From positions 152,459,195 to 152,523,194 of the forward strand of contig JAUPFV010000005.1 in NCBI GenBank assembly GCA_036936605.1: DNA of 64,000 bases. Direction: 5' to 3'. Made by a program: the position numbers and the translations under genes. The notes beneath the pieces are model-generated. The model was given only the letters and a program-made list of their open reading frames with translations, had not been told where the DNA came from and ran no database searches. Shown in pieces: positions 53,790 to 64,000 of the stretch. Positions within the stretch are counted from its first letter, which is position 1. Every line of letters begins with the position of its first letter. This DNA comes from Limnanthes douglasii subsp. nivea (Eukaryota; Streptophyta; Magnoliopsida; Brassicales; Limnanthaceae).

Positions 53790-56700
53790 TAAAAAGAAGT
53801 CATTTCTTTGTTGTTAAATTGAGGACCATTATTTGTGGTAAATTTTCGTGGAACTCTAAAGTGACAACAAATATTATGCATCATAAATTTGATAACATCC
53901 TTGGCTTTTGTACCAGAAAATGGTTCAGCTCAGCCCACTTCAAAAATTATCTACGCCACAATAATCATTTGACACAATCCAGAAGCCATATGCAATGGCC
54001 CTACTAAATTTATTCCATATTTATCGAAAGGAATAGCTTCGGAAATAGAAGTAAGTGATACTGTTGGTCTGTGAATAGAATTGGAAAGTCATTAACAAAT
54101 ATCACAACCTCGAACTAAAACTTTAGCATCATTCATAATAGAAGGCCAATAATAACCTGCCAACAAAAATCTTTGTGCCATAGACTTATCCCACAGTTAG
54201 CTGAACCTTCATTATCGTGCAACTCAGATAAAATCTCATGAGATTTTTGTTTACCTAAACAGGACACCAGTGGTCTACTTGAAAACTTTATATGTAAGAC
54301 TCAATCTAATACAACATAGCTATGAGCCTTGTATCGTATCCTTTTAGCCAGTTGTATATCTTGAGGTAACATACCTTTTAGCAAAAAAATGAGGATATCA
54401 GACCTTCATTCACTTCGAATTACATATGGGCTTTCCTGTAACAATATCCATAGACACTCCTCTGTGTAAGCAATTGTCTCTAAATAATCAACAACCGTAT
54501 TATCTCCTCGATTCATATGCTCAACGATCACTTTATCAAACAAAAAACTTAAATTTCGAAGCTCGCGTTGATATAAAATTATTTGATCTTTCTTAGCCTA
54601 AAATATTATTGCCATATGATTTTCCACTAGCTGAGAATCTATCTCCAAGCGATCTGTTGTCGCTCCACAAATACTTGCAAGCCTTCATCCAGCTAACTCA
54701 GCCTCGTATTCTGCCTCATTATACGACGCATGAAAACCAAATTGAATGGCTTGGTACATGGCTTCACCTGTAAAAGAAACTAACAGAACCCATACACTAG
54801 ATCCCAATAGGCTACACTGGAATTAATTCTTTACTTGTCTCTTCATTCTTTACTTGTTGTTTGAGGTGAAAATTTGATATCAAAATATCCCAATTCTACA
54901 GACCATTTGGTCATTCTAGTGACCATTTGGTCATTCTACCAGAAATGTCCGATCGTTGTAACATATTCTTTAGTGGAAAAGAAGTTTGAATACAATGGTG
55001 TGAGCTTGAAAATAAGGACGCATTTTTCTAGCAGTCACTACAAAAGCCAAGACCAATTTTTCATGCCTCAAATACCTTTTCTTCAATGCAAGCAAACTCT
55101 TGATTGCATAATAAACTGGCTTCGAAACTCCATTCTCATGACATGTCAAAACAACGCTCATAGCAAAATCAGATACTGCTATATATAAAAACAGTTGTTC
55201 TCCAATTCGAGGCTTAAACAAGATTGCAGGTGATCATAATAGTTTATTAATCTTTGAAAAAGCTGCTTCACAATCTGGTGTCTACTTAAAGTCTTTGGGT
55301 CATCTTAAAAGTTGACAAAAACAGAAAAGACTTGTCGAAAAACCTCGAAATAAATCGATTAAGACCAGCTAACATTCATGTCAAGATCTGCACCTTATTT
55401 ACAGTTCGAGGTGACGTCATCGATACCAGAGCCTTTAATTGTTCATGATCAACCTCTATCCCTTTTTCATTAATGATTTACCCTAGAAACTTCCATGATT
55501 GTACGCCAAAGGTACATTTTTCACGGTTTAGCTTCAATCGAATAACCCTTGAATATAGAAAAGTCTCCTCTAAATCTTTCAAGTGTTCACCATCAGTTGA
55601 GATTTTAACTAGCATATCGTCAATGTACACCTCCATATTCCTCCCAATCTAAGAAGCAAAAGCCTTATTCACCAATATCTGGTATGTTGCTCCAGCATTC
55701 CTCAAACCAAATGGCATGGCTCTATAACAATGTAATCCTCGATCAGTGATAGACATACTACTCTCTTGATCTTTTGGATCCATCTAAATATGGTTGTAAC
55801 CTACAAAAGCATCAATAAAAGATATAATTTGATTCCCTGAAGTAGAATAAACCAGCTGATCTATTTGAGGGACAGAAAATGGGTCTTTAGGACATGCTCG
55901 ATTCAAATCTGTGAATTCAACACACATCCACCACTTTCTATTCTTATTTTTAACTAATACTGGGTTTGCAGTCCATAAAGGATATTGTGCCTCTCGAATA
56001 TGTCCCACCCTAGACAAGCAATCTATCTTTACCATGATAGCCTCAGATTTTTCTACACAAAAGCACATCTCTTATGAATAACAGTCTTGATCATCGGATT
56101 TATAGCTAAGTTGCGATATATCATTTCAGGTAGAACCCCTACTACATCATCTGTTTTCCAAGCAAAGATATCCAAATTATCAAACAAGAACTGTAACAAC
56201 TGATAACGTAAAGTAGGTGAAAAAAACGACCCTATTCACAGAGTCTTCCCATTAGAAAATGTATATTCCTCAATGTTCTCACGCACTTTTAAAGAACCCG
56301 GGGTTTCTCTCGGATAAGATATTCCCTCTTCATCCAAGGTTAACCCTTATGATTGATATTCAGTCATCAGATCCTCGCAATTAGACACTCAAATAGGAAG
56401 AGTTGTTGTAGAACATTCTATGGCTAGCTTTTGGTAATTTCCAGCCACCCTGACGCGATATCCAATGACATACTTCAAACATTGATGAATAGTAGAAACA
56501 ATAGCACACATTCTTAAAAGCCAAGATCTCCCAAATTAGAATTGTTGGACATTCAATGACTATGAACAAGACTTGGACCTTCTTTTTAAAAGGACCTTTT
56601 TCCAAACATACTTCACTTTCAAATTCACCAATCACTTGAGCTGTCACCCATGTAAACCCAATTATAGTACGATTAGGTTGACAAATTCGAGGTGGGTTTC

Positions 56701-58822
56701 ACATCCTATCATATTTAGATTTGAACAAAACATTTGAAAAAATCCTCGTATATATCAGAACACGTCGAATTTCAGTTTCGACTATTTATGCTCATATAAC
56801 CACTATAACTTCATGAGGTCCTGCTATTCTTCTCAAATCATCTTGATCGAACAAAATATTTCCATACAAGTGAGTAGACATTCTTCCTTCTATTTGGGTG
56901 GCTAGACTTACTACATTCCTTTTTTCTTGAACTGTTAGTATTGTCAACCATTGAATCTTCCTCAAACATTGCTAAAGATTCAGAATACTCACACAAACTT
57001 CAAACTCGTCCCTGCTCCACTGGTTCATCCACAGGTAGAAAAATTAATCAATCTGGATATGTGTATAAATATTTCGAGGCTGCATCAAATTCATCACATT
57101 TAGAATCCAAAATATAAATGCACTTTCTTGCTTAGAATTTGGATTAAAAATTTGATGTGCCGATGAGCTTTGAGTTTTTTATCCATTACTTAGCCCTTCA
57201 ACAAAAGCTCTTCATTTTTCATTCTATATTAAAATCTGTATCTTCTTCTTTAACGCTATACAATCGGCAGTTTTGTGTCCAATATAATTATGGTACTTAT
57301 AAAATCTATTATTACGCTCTTCTTTGGTCTATTTATAAGAGCTGGTTTTTTAAAGCTTACATGACCTTTAGACTTCTCAAAAATAGCAGCTACGTTCTCA
57401 GTCAAATCTGCATAGTACTCTGGCCTTATCCATTTATTTGGCATTGGTCTATAATGTTGATTGTTTGTTGTTTCTTGAGAATAAAACCCTTGTGTTCGAG
57501 GAGGTAGATTGTTGTTTGTCTTCGGATGAGATGTTCCTGATAGCCATGATTAGTAGTTCCTTACCCTGAAGTTTTTTATATAGAATTCGGTCCACCTTGA
57601 ACCTTTTTGGACTCTTATATTTTAATCTGATCTTCTACTAGAGCCACTAAAGCTCCAAAAGTTAGTGTGTTTTTTTTGTTATTTCATTTCCCAGACCTCC
57701 TGTTAACAACCCTTGTCTAAAAGTGGCCATAGCAACCAGCTCTTCACAATCATCCAATCTCGCTTTTGTTAATTCCTCGTATAACCTTTTAACTTTTCTC
57801 CCACAGCTTTCTTACACTGTATTATTGTATCATCATTAACACACATTTCTTTGCTTTCCATGAATTATCGTCTGAAAGATGTATAAAAGTCCCTAAAGTT
57901 GGTAACAGATCCCATCAGAATTCTATTATACCACTTCAATATAGTACCCTTGAAGGTTTGAGATAATGCTCTGCACACCAACCTGTCATCATCTTTGAAG
58001 TTCATCATATAGTTTTTGAATTGTTCGATGTGATGATCAGGGTCTTGCGTTCCATCACAATTTTCGACCTTCGAGATATACAAATGTTTTGGAAGAGAAA
58101 CATACCTAATCTCAGCAGTTAAAGGAGAATTTATCCAATCTACTCCTTGCACATAATCGTCATCTCCTCTGGTTCCTATAACATCATACAAATTCTGATC
58201 TCCTACACATATGTATTGGTTAGATGTGTTTATTTCATACCATACAATATCATTCATATGACGAGGTTTACTGTCTCTGTTTGACTTATACTCTTTGCGT
58301 GATTTAAGATTCTGATTTCTTTCTCGTTTTGAAGAACTTCGATATTTTCTTTACTTAAACAATCCTCCCTCAGATTTCGAGCTATGAAATTCATCATCAT
58401 TACATGTGATGTACCTATGTTTATCTTTATTTTCTTTCCTGAAGTTCGGTGTTCCTTATCAGACCCAAAATGTACTTTTTCGGTCGCTTCAAATTTGATG
58501 AGCTATGTACGATTGATCAGATTGATTTTTCTACTTCGTTTTTCTTCACAACCTGTCGTACCTTAGATTGTAGCTTTGCTGACTGAATTTTTTGTTCTCT
58601 TTGAACATACTTATCATTCAACGCAATTATCTTGTCCAACAATTGGTTAATTTGATCTTCAATATCAGAGTGACGTTGCTGTACCGGAATTTGGTTGTTT
58701 TCCATACTTTTTTCTCCACGTAAATCAGATTTCAAAGTTTCAATAGCCTTGTGAACTGTTGGATCAACTTCATGCTCCAGTTCCATACTGATTAATAACA
58801 ACATCATTGAGTAAGAGTTCAA
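53790..58822 (-). pseudogene. Ty3/gypsy gag-pol relic (gag, PR, RT, RH, partial INT)
   Basis: Minus strand. Gag 58822-57865: DIEDQINQLLDKIIALN, then ISKVENCDGTQDPDHHIEQF and FKDDDRLVCRALSQTFKGTI. Protease region 56830-56381 (GEFESEVCLEKGPFKKKV). RT 56070-55300 keeps WTANPVLVKNKN, CVEFTDLNRACPKDPFSVPQ, MPFGLRNAGATYQ and the active-site VYIDDMLVK near 55625. RNase H is at 55220-54450 (EYEAELAGWRLA, LEIDSQLVE). Integrase zinc and core start at 54150-53800 (INLVGPLHMASG; NNGPQFNNKEM), then break off at 53790 into copia. Stops and shifts are scattered throughout. It is the only element in the window with a readable YxDD box. Confidence 0.85.
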
Positions 58823-58867
58823 CTATTTTTGGGTTTTGATGTGTAATTAAGTTACCAATCAAAGTTC

Positions 58868-58884
58868 TCCCAATGTGGTCGCCA
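58868..58884 (-). other. primer-binding site
   Basis: Minus TGGCGACCACATTGGGA, four bases from the LTR edge at 58888, in the same place and with the same framework as the other gypsy PBSs here. Confidence 0.6.
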
Positions 58885-58887
58885 ATT

Positions 58888-59200
58888 TGTTGAGTATGAA
58901 TTACAGTTTTAGAAAGGTAAAATAAGACTGTAGAGAGAGAGAGGGAGTGATTCTAAAAATCAGAATATGACTTGAAAGAATTTTCCATTTATTCATCATC
59001 TCATACTTTTATATAGATGTGTAAGACTTCATCTAACAGAATTAGTTACAAAATTGGTTAAAATTATCTTGGAGTCCCTTATAGTTACCAATAATTCTTA
59101 TAACTTTACAATTTATCATGACTAACCTTATCATTAATATATTAAGTCCCTACTATTTCATATCCTTATCAATCGATATAATACTAACGATGCCAAATAA
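58888..59200 (-). mobile_element. gypsy 5' LTR, partial
   Basis: On plus it starts TGTTGAGTATGAATTACAG and shares its order of motifs with the LTR at 23475 (GTAGAGAGAG, ATTCATCATCTCATAC, GTGTAAGACTTCATC). A minus-strand TATA (TTTTATATAGATG on plus, about 59008) is present. The outer edge is not clear. Confidence 0.6.
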
Positions 59201-59440
59201 CAAAAAAGACCATTACTTTGGCATCATTGGTGCCATATCAACAACAACATTCGTGGTACGAGCATTGTTCTACTAGTGCTCAAGAAAATTCGCGATTTCC
59301 AGTGAATGTTTTTTATGATAAACTATGCATACCCCTAAAAAACCTAAATATAACACAAAACAACAAAACCATAACATCATATCATTCTTTAATTGATTCT
59401 AGTACTAAATTTAACTAATTTCAACATCCTAAATGAGTTA
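59201..59440. other. spacer, no gene seen
   Basis: One 66-codon ORF without recognisable motif. Confidence 0.4.
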
Positions 59441-60230
59441 TATATATATTTCTATTTTTAAAGACGAACAAAAAATAAACATGAGTAATATTTTTGGATA
59501 TTTGTTTCGCAACTAAGTTACACTTAATTATGCAACTAGAACACAATTGTTTTTAGAAACTAAATTACACGTAATTCCACGACTGAAACACAATTACTTC
59601 TTCTAGACTTATTTCGCAAATAAATTCCTATTAATGTAACTATTTCTTTTTATTTACGCAACACATTTACATGTAATTTTACTACTGAATACTGTTGTTT
59701 TTCCATAATCAAAGTCTTATTTATGTAACTCTTTTGTACGTCATTCTGCTACTGAATAGTATTGTTTTTTTCGCAACTCAATTGCAAGTAATTCCGAATT
59801 GCAAGTAATTCCGCAACTGAACACAATTATTTTTGCAATTTCTTTGTACATAATTCCACAACTGAACATAGATCATTTTTTTTACTTACGCCGCAATAAA
59901 ATCACACGAACTATGCAACTAAATAAAGTCATTGTTTTAAATATCTTTCATGAATATAGTTTTTTGTCTTAAAAACAAAAACTACTATTTTATTTTTTTA
60001 TTTTTTGAGCTATGATTTGTAAGATATTACATTAACAAAAAACGAAAAAATATTAAAGAGTATTTGAGACTACGCGGTAGTTATTGGTATTTTCAATTTA
60101 AAACCAGATGGTTATCCGTACTATATCAAATATTATGCGATTATTAGTAAATAAGTCCAAGGTTGACTAGTTATTGATTGATTACCCTTTTATAAAATTA
60201 TTACACCGTAAATATTTTATTCTAAAAAGT
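59441..60230. repeat. dispersed repeat related to 31370-33010
   Basis: Repeated words CGCAACTAAGTTACACTTAA, TTATGCAACTAGAACACAAT, AATTCCGCAACTGAACACAA at short intervals, then ATCTTTCATGAATATAGTTT, GAGCTATGATTTG and GATGGTTATCCGTACTAT, which match 32720-32960 in order. This copy is shorter and more decayed. Confidence 0.6.
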
Positions 60231-60354
60231 AAGATATAAAATGGTATTCTTACTAATATCTTACGCTGCACAGTATTTTTTTAATTAATATACATAGATC
60301 TTAATAAAAAAAGTAAAAAGAAAGATAAAAATATATATAAACCAAACTCATGCG

Positions 60355-61112
60355 TCAGGCTGTCAAACAGATATTTCGGATAAAGATCTGTCTATATCTG
60401 AATCTGAAATCCAAAATCACTATCCGAATCCGAATTTGAATTCGAATCCGAATTGTTTTAAAAATTATATCTGAATCCGTATTCGACGAATCTGAATATC
60501 TGAACTTTCTCTAATTTTTTTTAACTAATTGCACAATTGGTTAGGCTACCTTTATATGCATCTTATTAGAAATTCATATTACCATTTTAGATGTGGGATA
60601 AAGCTAAGAAAAAAAATACTTATTTTCAAAAGCCAACATGTCTTTTTATAGAAAGTTTGGTAGCAATTCTTTTACACATTTTAGATATGGGATAAGTCAT
60701 AAGACTAAAAAAGATATACTTGTTAAAAAAGCCACCATGTGTTTTATAAACAACTTTGTAGCAAGTCTTTTTCCAACTTTGTAACAAACATTTAACATTT
60801 AATAAACAATATTTATGACCAACTTTGTTAGTAATTTTTTTTGCTTTTTATAATGTGGGATAGCTAAAAAACATGCTCAAATAAAAAAATTATATATATT
60901 TATTTAAAGAATTTCGGATATCAGATATTTCGAATACGGATATCAGATATTTCGAATACAAATATGACTATATCTATATCTAATATCTTCAGATACGAAT
61001 TCAGATACAAATATTATTCGTTTTTTTAATATGGATATCACCCGTTTTCTTCGGATTCGATATCGAATATTACGGTCGAATATCGAATTTTTCGGAATTT
61101 TTGACATCCTTA
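60355..61112. mobile_element. hAT-like foldback MITE (758 bp, 8-bp TSD)
   Basis: CTCATGCG flanks the element at 60347-60354 and 61113-61120. Termini TCAGGCTGTCAAAC and, reversed, TAAGGATGTCAAAA match at 11 of 14 positions. Inside each end lie degenerate self-complementary ATCCGAATCCGAAT / ATTCGGATATC strings (60405-60510 and 60905-61090), so each strand can fold back. The interior repeats a ~95-bp unit (ATTTTAGAT(G/A)TGGGATAA... GCCA(A/C)CATGT). No coding capacity. Confidence 0.8.
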
Positions 61113-61120
61113 CTCATGCG

Positions 61121-61560
61121 TTTCAAAATTATATATTTTTTTTTCAGTTCAAAATAAATATTTTTTCCATTAATGGTTTTTGTTTCATAATAAATATCGT
61201 TTGGTAATATCCATTGACTTTTATCATAAGTTTAATATTTTGTTCTTTGTCTTTTTTAATCTATTTATATAGTAACTTCTAATAAAAACTAGTTAGCTAA
61301 ATGAATAGCTATTTTTTCTACAAAATCAAAAATATTTTTTCTACTTTTTAATATTTTTGTGTTCTAATATTAAAAGGCAATTACTCTAAAATGGAAAAAT
61401 TATAGGTTAATAAGACCGATACAACCTTTGTTGTGGGTCCAAATATAGATTTATTGATGCATTAATTAAAAAGTGTAATTCTGAGTTTTCAAGTTTTAGA
61501 AAGGTTTTACTTTTACCTTTTGTCCATGAAATCTCCAAAACCTGAGTCAAGAAGTTGATT
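61121..61560. other. AT-rich spacer, no gene seen
   Basis: Sits between the MITE and the LINE leader. Confidence 0.5.
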
Positions 61561-61646
61561 CAATCTCTTAATCTTCTTCTTTTTCTCACTTCTTCTCGTC
61601 TTCCTTCTCTTCTATTCAAGATTTTTGTATGAAAATTAATGATAAT

Positions 61647-62852
61647 ATGGCTTACGAAGATGAAGAATACCCAGTTCTTCCGGTAAGAAACAGAGGTAAC
61701 AAAACCAAAATTTCTCAGGTGAAGAAGACATATGCCTGAAGGTGTCAAACCTAGTATTATCTTTTAAAAGATCGATTTATCTCTGGAAAGCATAAAAGTG
61801 AAAGATGATCATATCTCTTTCCAATATGATAAAAAGATCAAAGATACTCTCATTCAGCAAACTAGAGTTACTCTAGTTGGAAAGTTTTCGGCTGGAATTT
61901 CGAAATAATCTGTGTTGAACAGTTTCTTGAATACGTTCAGATTTAAAGGTATTTACAACGTGGAAATTAAATACTCTCATCGCATATTCTTCGAGTTCGA
62001 TCTGAAAGAGGATGTGTGTAAATTCTGGGCTACGAGAGTGTGGAATTTTCATAACAGTATCATGAGGCTGCTTCGTTAGACACCAGAATTCAGCACCAAG
62101 AAAGATCCATTTCTCTGATATGGATCAAGTTCGAAAAAATACCGGAGTTTCTTTACAATGAAAAGATATTAAACGATATAATTTCGGCCATTGGAGTCCC
62201 TTATAGAAGTAACATCATAGAGAAAAACAGAGCATACTCAAATGCATGTTATGCTCTCGTTGAAGTTGATGTTCTTAATAAGCTTCATCACCATATTTGG
62301 ATTGGATTCAATAGCAATGAAGGTTGCTGGTTAAATGTTAAATACAAAAATATTCCAGATTTATGTCAAGGTTGCTTTCATATGGGTCATAAACAAACTG
62401 ACTGCAAGAAGAACAACCTAGAGATGGATACAGATTCTGAAAATAATGAAGATGAGCCTACTAACACTGATACAATTTAAAGCAAGAGCAACAAAATAAG
62501 AAACATTCATGCTGAATACAAACCAAAGATCCAAACGATAGTGATTCATCAAAATCAAAAAATCGACAACAATGAATTTTATATCCAAGATACTCAAAAT
62601 GTTCTTGACTCTGTTCCAGGAGAGTCAGAGATTGTTGGTGCTCTTCAAATGTTGGACCAGGGATATGCTCTTCAAGGTGAATATGATAATAATAGCTCAG
62701 GAAGAAATTCTTCTCAACAAGATAATATTGGGAGTGTCCCAGCTACTCCAACTTCCATGACAACTGATGCCTCTTCGGATCCTGGCTTTGGAATTTGTCT
62801 GAAAAACAAAGTAAAAACTGAGAAAAAAAGAAAGAAACCAGTAAAGTTATAA
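61647..62852 (+). pseudogene. L1 LINE ORF1 (DUF4283 + CCHC), broken
   Basis: ATG at 61647 begins MAYEDEEYPVLPVRNRGNKT. The DUF4283-like RNA-binding region reads TRVTLVGKFSAGISK, a stop, SVLNSFLNTFRFKGIYNVEI (61865-62000), continuing as ISLIWIKFEKIPEFLYNEKI and CYALVEVDVLNKLHHHIWIG (62110-62310). A CX2CX4HX4C zinc knuckle, CQGCFHMGHKQTDC, follows at about 62364-62405. A hydrophilic tail in the same general direction (62541-62852) ends in KTEKKRKKPVKL. Several stops and shifts. ORF1p normally binds LINE RNA. Confidence 0.75.
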
Positions 62853-62904
62853 TCAAGTCTGTAAAATTTTCTGAGACAAACAGAAACTACAAATCATTTT
62901 CTGA

Positions 62905-64000
62905 TAATGATAAGGATGCTTAACTAGAACGTGTGACATCCATAACTTAGCTACAGTTAGGATGATGAAATTTATTGTCTTAAAAGAGAAGATCAAAATA
63001 ATTGCAATCCAAGAGCCTAGGGCCAGCAAATAGAGGATGTTTGAGATTACTGCTAGTCTGGAGGGTGAATAGGTTGACTCTCTGGGATCAGCTTAAGAAG
63101 GTTGCTACATCTGAAAAGGGGCGGATAACTGTTGGTGATTTTAATATGATTACATCTACTAAGGAGCAAGTTGGGTGCACAACTCTCTGCCAAAATAGTA
63201 CAGACGATTTTAATACCATAATTGATGAATGTAACCTTGAAGACACAGGGTACATTGGTTCTAAGTTTACTTGGAACAGAAGTACCAAGTGGAAACGCCT
63301 AGATCGAGTTATGTTCAATAGTCAATGGTCTGAGAAGTTCAAAAGCACACAGGTTATTCACATGGTCAGAACATGTTCCAACCATCCTCCACTCTTAATC
63401 ACTGCTAATTTCTCTAATGAATCGATAAATAAAAATAAAAGTTTCAGGTTTATGAACATGTGGATAAATGATAATACTTTCCTAAATGTTGTTGAGAATA
63501 ACTGGAACCTTGAGATTGCAAGGATGCTTAATCAAATTTTCTGGTACAAAATGAAGAGGTTGAAGAAAAATCTTAAGAACTGGAATGTTGCTCATTTTGA
63601 AAATATTTTTAGCAAGGTGAAAGACTTAGAGGAGGAGGTGAAGATACTTGAGGATTTACAGTTAATCAATAATAATATTGAGATTATGAATGAATTGAAG
63701 AAGACCAAAAATTTATTTATTCAGGCTCTAAGGAATGAGCATGAGTTTTGGAAGCAGAAAAGTTTCAGTAACTAGCTTAGGGAAGGTGATAACAATATAA
63801 AGGTCTATTAGTCGCATGTTTCTAAGAGGAGAAGAAAGAATATCATAAGGGAATAAAGGAGAACAATTACTGGATATATAAACATGAGGACATTGGTAGT
63901 TCTGATGTTAAGTTCTACAAAGACACTCTTACCGAAGATCCTTATAATAGTAAAAAAGAGGAGTGTATTTTGCTTGAGGACAAGATATTCAACAACATTC
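62905..64000 (+). pseudogene. L1 LINE ORF2: endonuclease with internal deletion
   Basis: The endonuclease start is readable at about 62905-63030 (HNLATVRMMKFIVLKEKIKI, IAIQEPRAS). Roughly the middle third is missing, and 63002-63775 carries the end: GRITVGDFNMI (catalytic GDFN motif), YIGSKFTWNR, RLDRVMFNSQW, SNHPPLLI (the S-D-H region, with N for D). The linker towards RT follows (LREGDNNIK, RRRKN). The window ends before RT. Loss of the catalytic centre and the SDH Asp means it is inactive. Confidence 0.78.

Larger units (their letters stand above)
61560..64000 (+). mobile_element. L1-type LINE, 5' part, runs out of the window
   Basis: CT-rich leader from about 61560, ORF1 at 61647-62852, and the start of ORF2 from about 62905. 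The RT, zinc and RNase H domains would lie to the right of the window. Full-length 5' structure is present, but both ORFs are broken. Confidence 0.8.

Noticed and set aside
1..64000. Endogenous pararetrovirus or other viral copy
   Set aside because: All RT-related sequence reads as gypsy, copia or LINE; no movement protein, coat protein or viral replicase motif was seen.

Overview
This looks like nuclear DNA from a flowering plant, most likely a eudicot. It is AT-rich and made largely of nested, decayed transposable elements. It carries fragments of plant nuclear genes (stromal Hsc70, CHUP1, a PPR protein, COP9 signalosome subunit 2, a secreted LRR protein) and one eukaryotic tRNA gene. I found no intact protein-coding host gene. 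The only feature that looks functional as it stands is tRNA-Pro(CGG) at 20144-20215. There are no bacterial features, CRISPR arrays or operons.

Layout. 1-9083: remnants of a Tat/Ogre-like Ty3/gypsy family: two diverged copies of an antisense coiled-coil ORF (625-3485 and 7005-9083), an LTR with a polypurine tract on its left and a primer-binding site on its right (4122-4775), and a gag relic. 9084-10860: another gypsy LTR with PBS and broken gag. 11115-14652: a deleted gypsy element with two LTRs and a 5-bp TSD, again with an antisense ORF. 15126-15735: a DNA element with ~69-bp terminal inverted repeats. 17117-17530: a gypsy RT/RNase H relic. 18573-19762: a LINE-derived insertion with a 19-bp TSD. 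20144-20215: tRNA-Pro, followed by tandem duplications. 23475-30566: a gypsy element with the antisense ORF and deleted pol. 31630-32800: an array of ~275-bp repeats.

33000-45776 holds a Mutator-like transposon with a MURA-like transposase (minus) and an Ulp1/C48 protease gene (plus), pointing at each other. A COP9 subunit 2 retrocopy fragment lies between them. The Ulp1 gene is split by the most striking object here: a structurally complete 6.3-kb non-autonomous LTR retroelement (33326-39659; two 405-bp LTRs, PBS, PPT, TSD TACAT). Its interior holds pieces of cpHsc70, CHUP1 and an E-class PPR gene, plus a 47-bp minisatellite, instead of pol.

47521-61120: a 5'-truncated L1 LINE (17-bp TSD) sits just upstream of an LRR protein gene. 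That gene is also split by a 1053-bp hAT element (8-bp TSD) and cut off by a Ty1/copia element. The copia element breaks off into a gypsy pol relic (53790-58887, minus). A foldback hAT-like MITE with 8-bp TSD lies at 60355-61112. 61560-64000 is the 5' part of another L1 LINE that runs out of the window.

The genes do not form one pathway. The common themes are element nesting, repeated loss of RT from gypsy elements while a non-pol antisense ORF remains, and capture of host gene fragments by retroelements and possibly a MULE. All family calls come from reading translations by eye; no database search was run.
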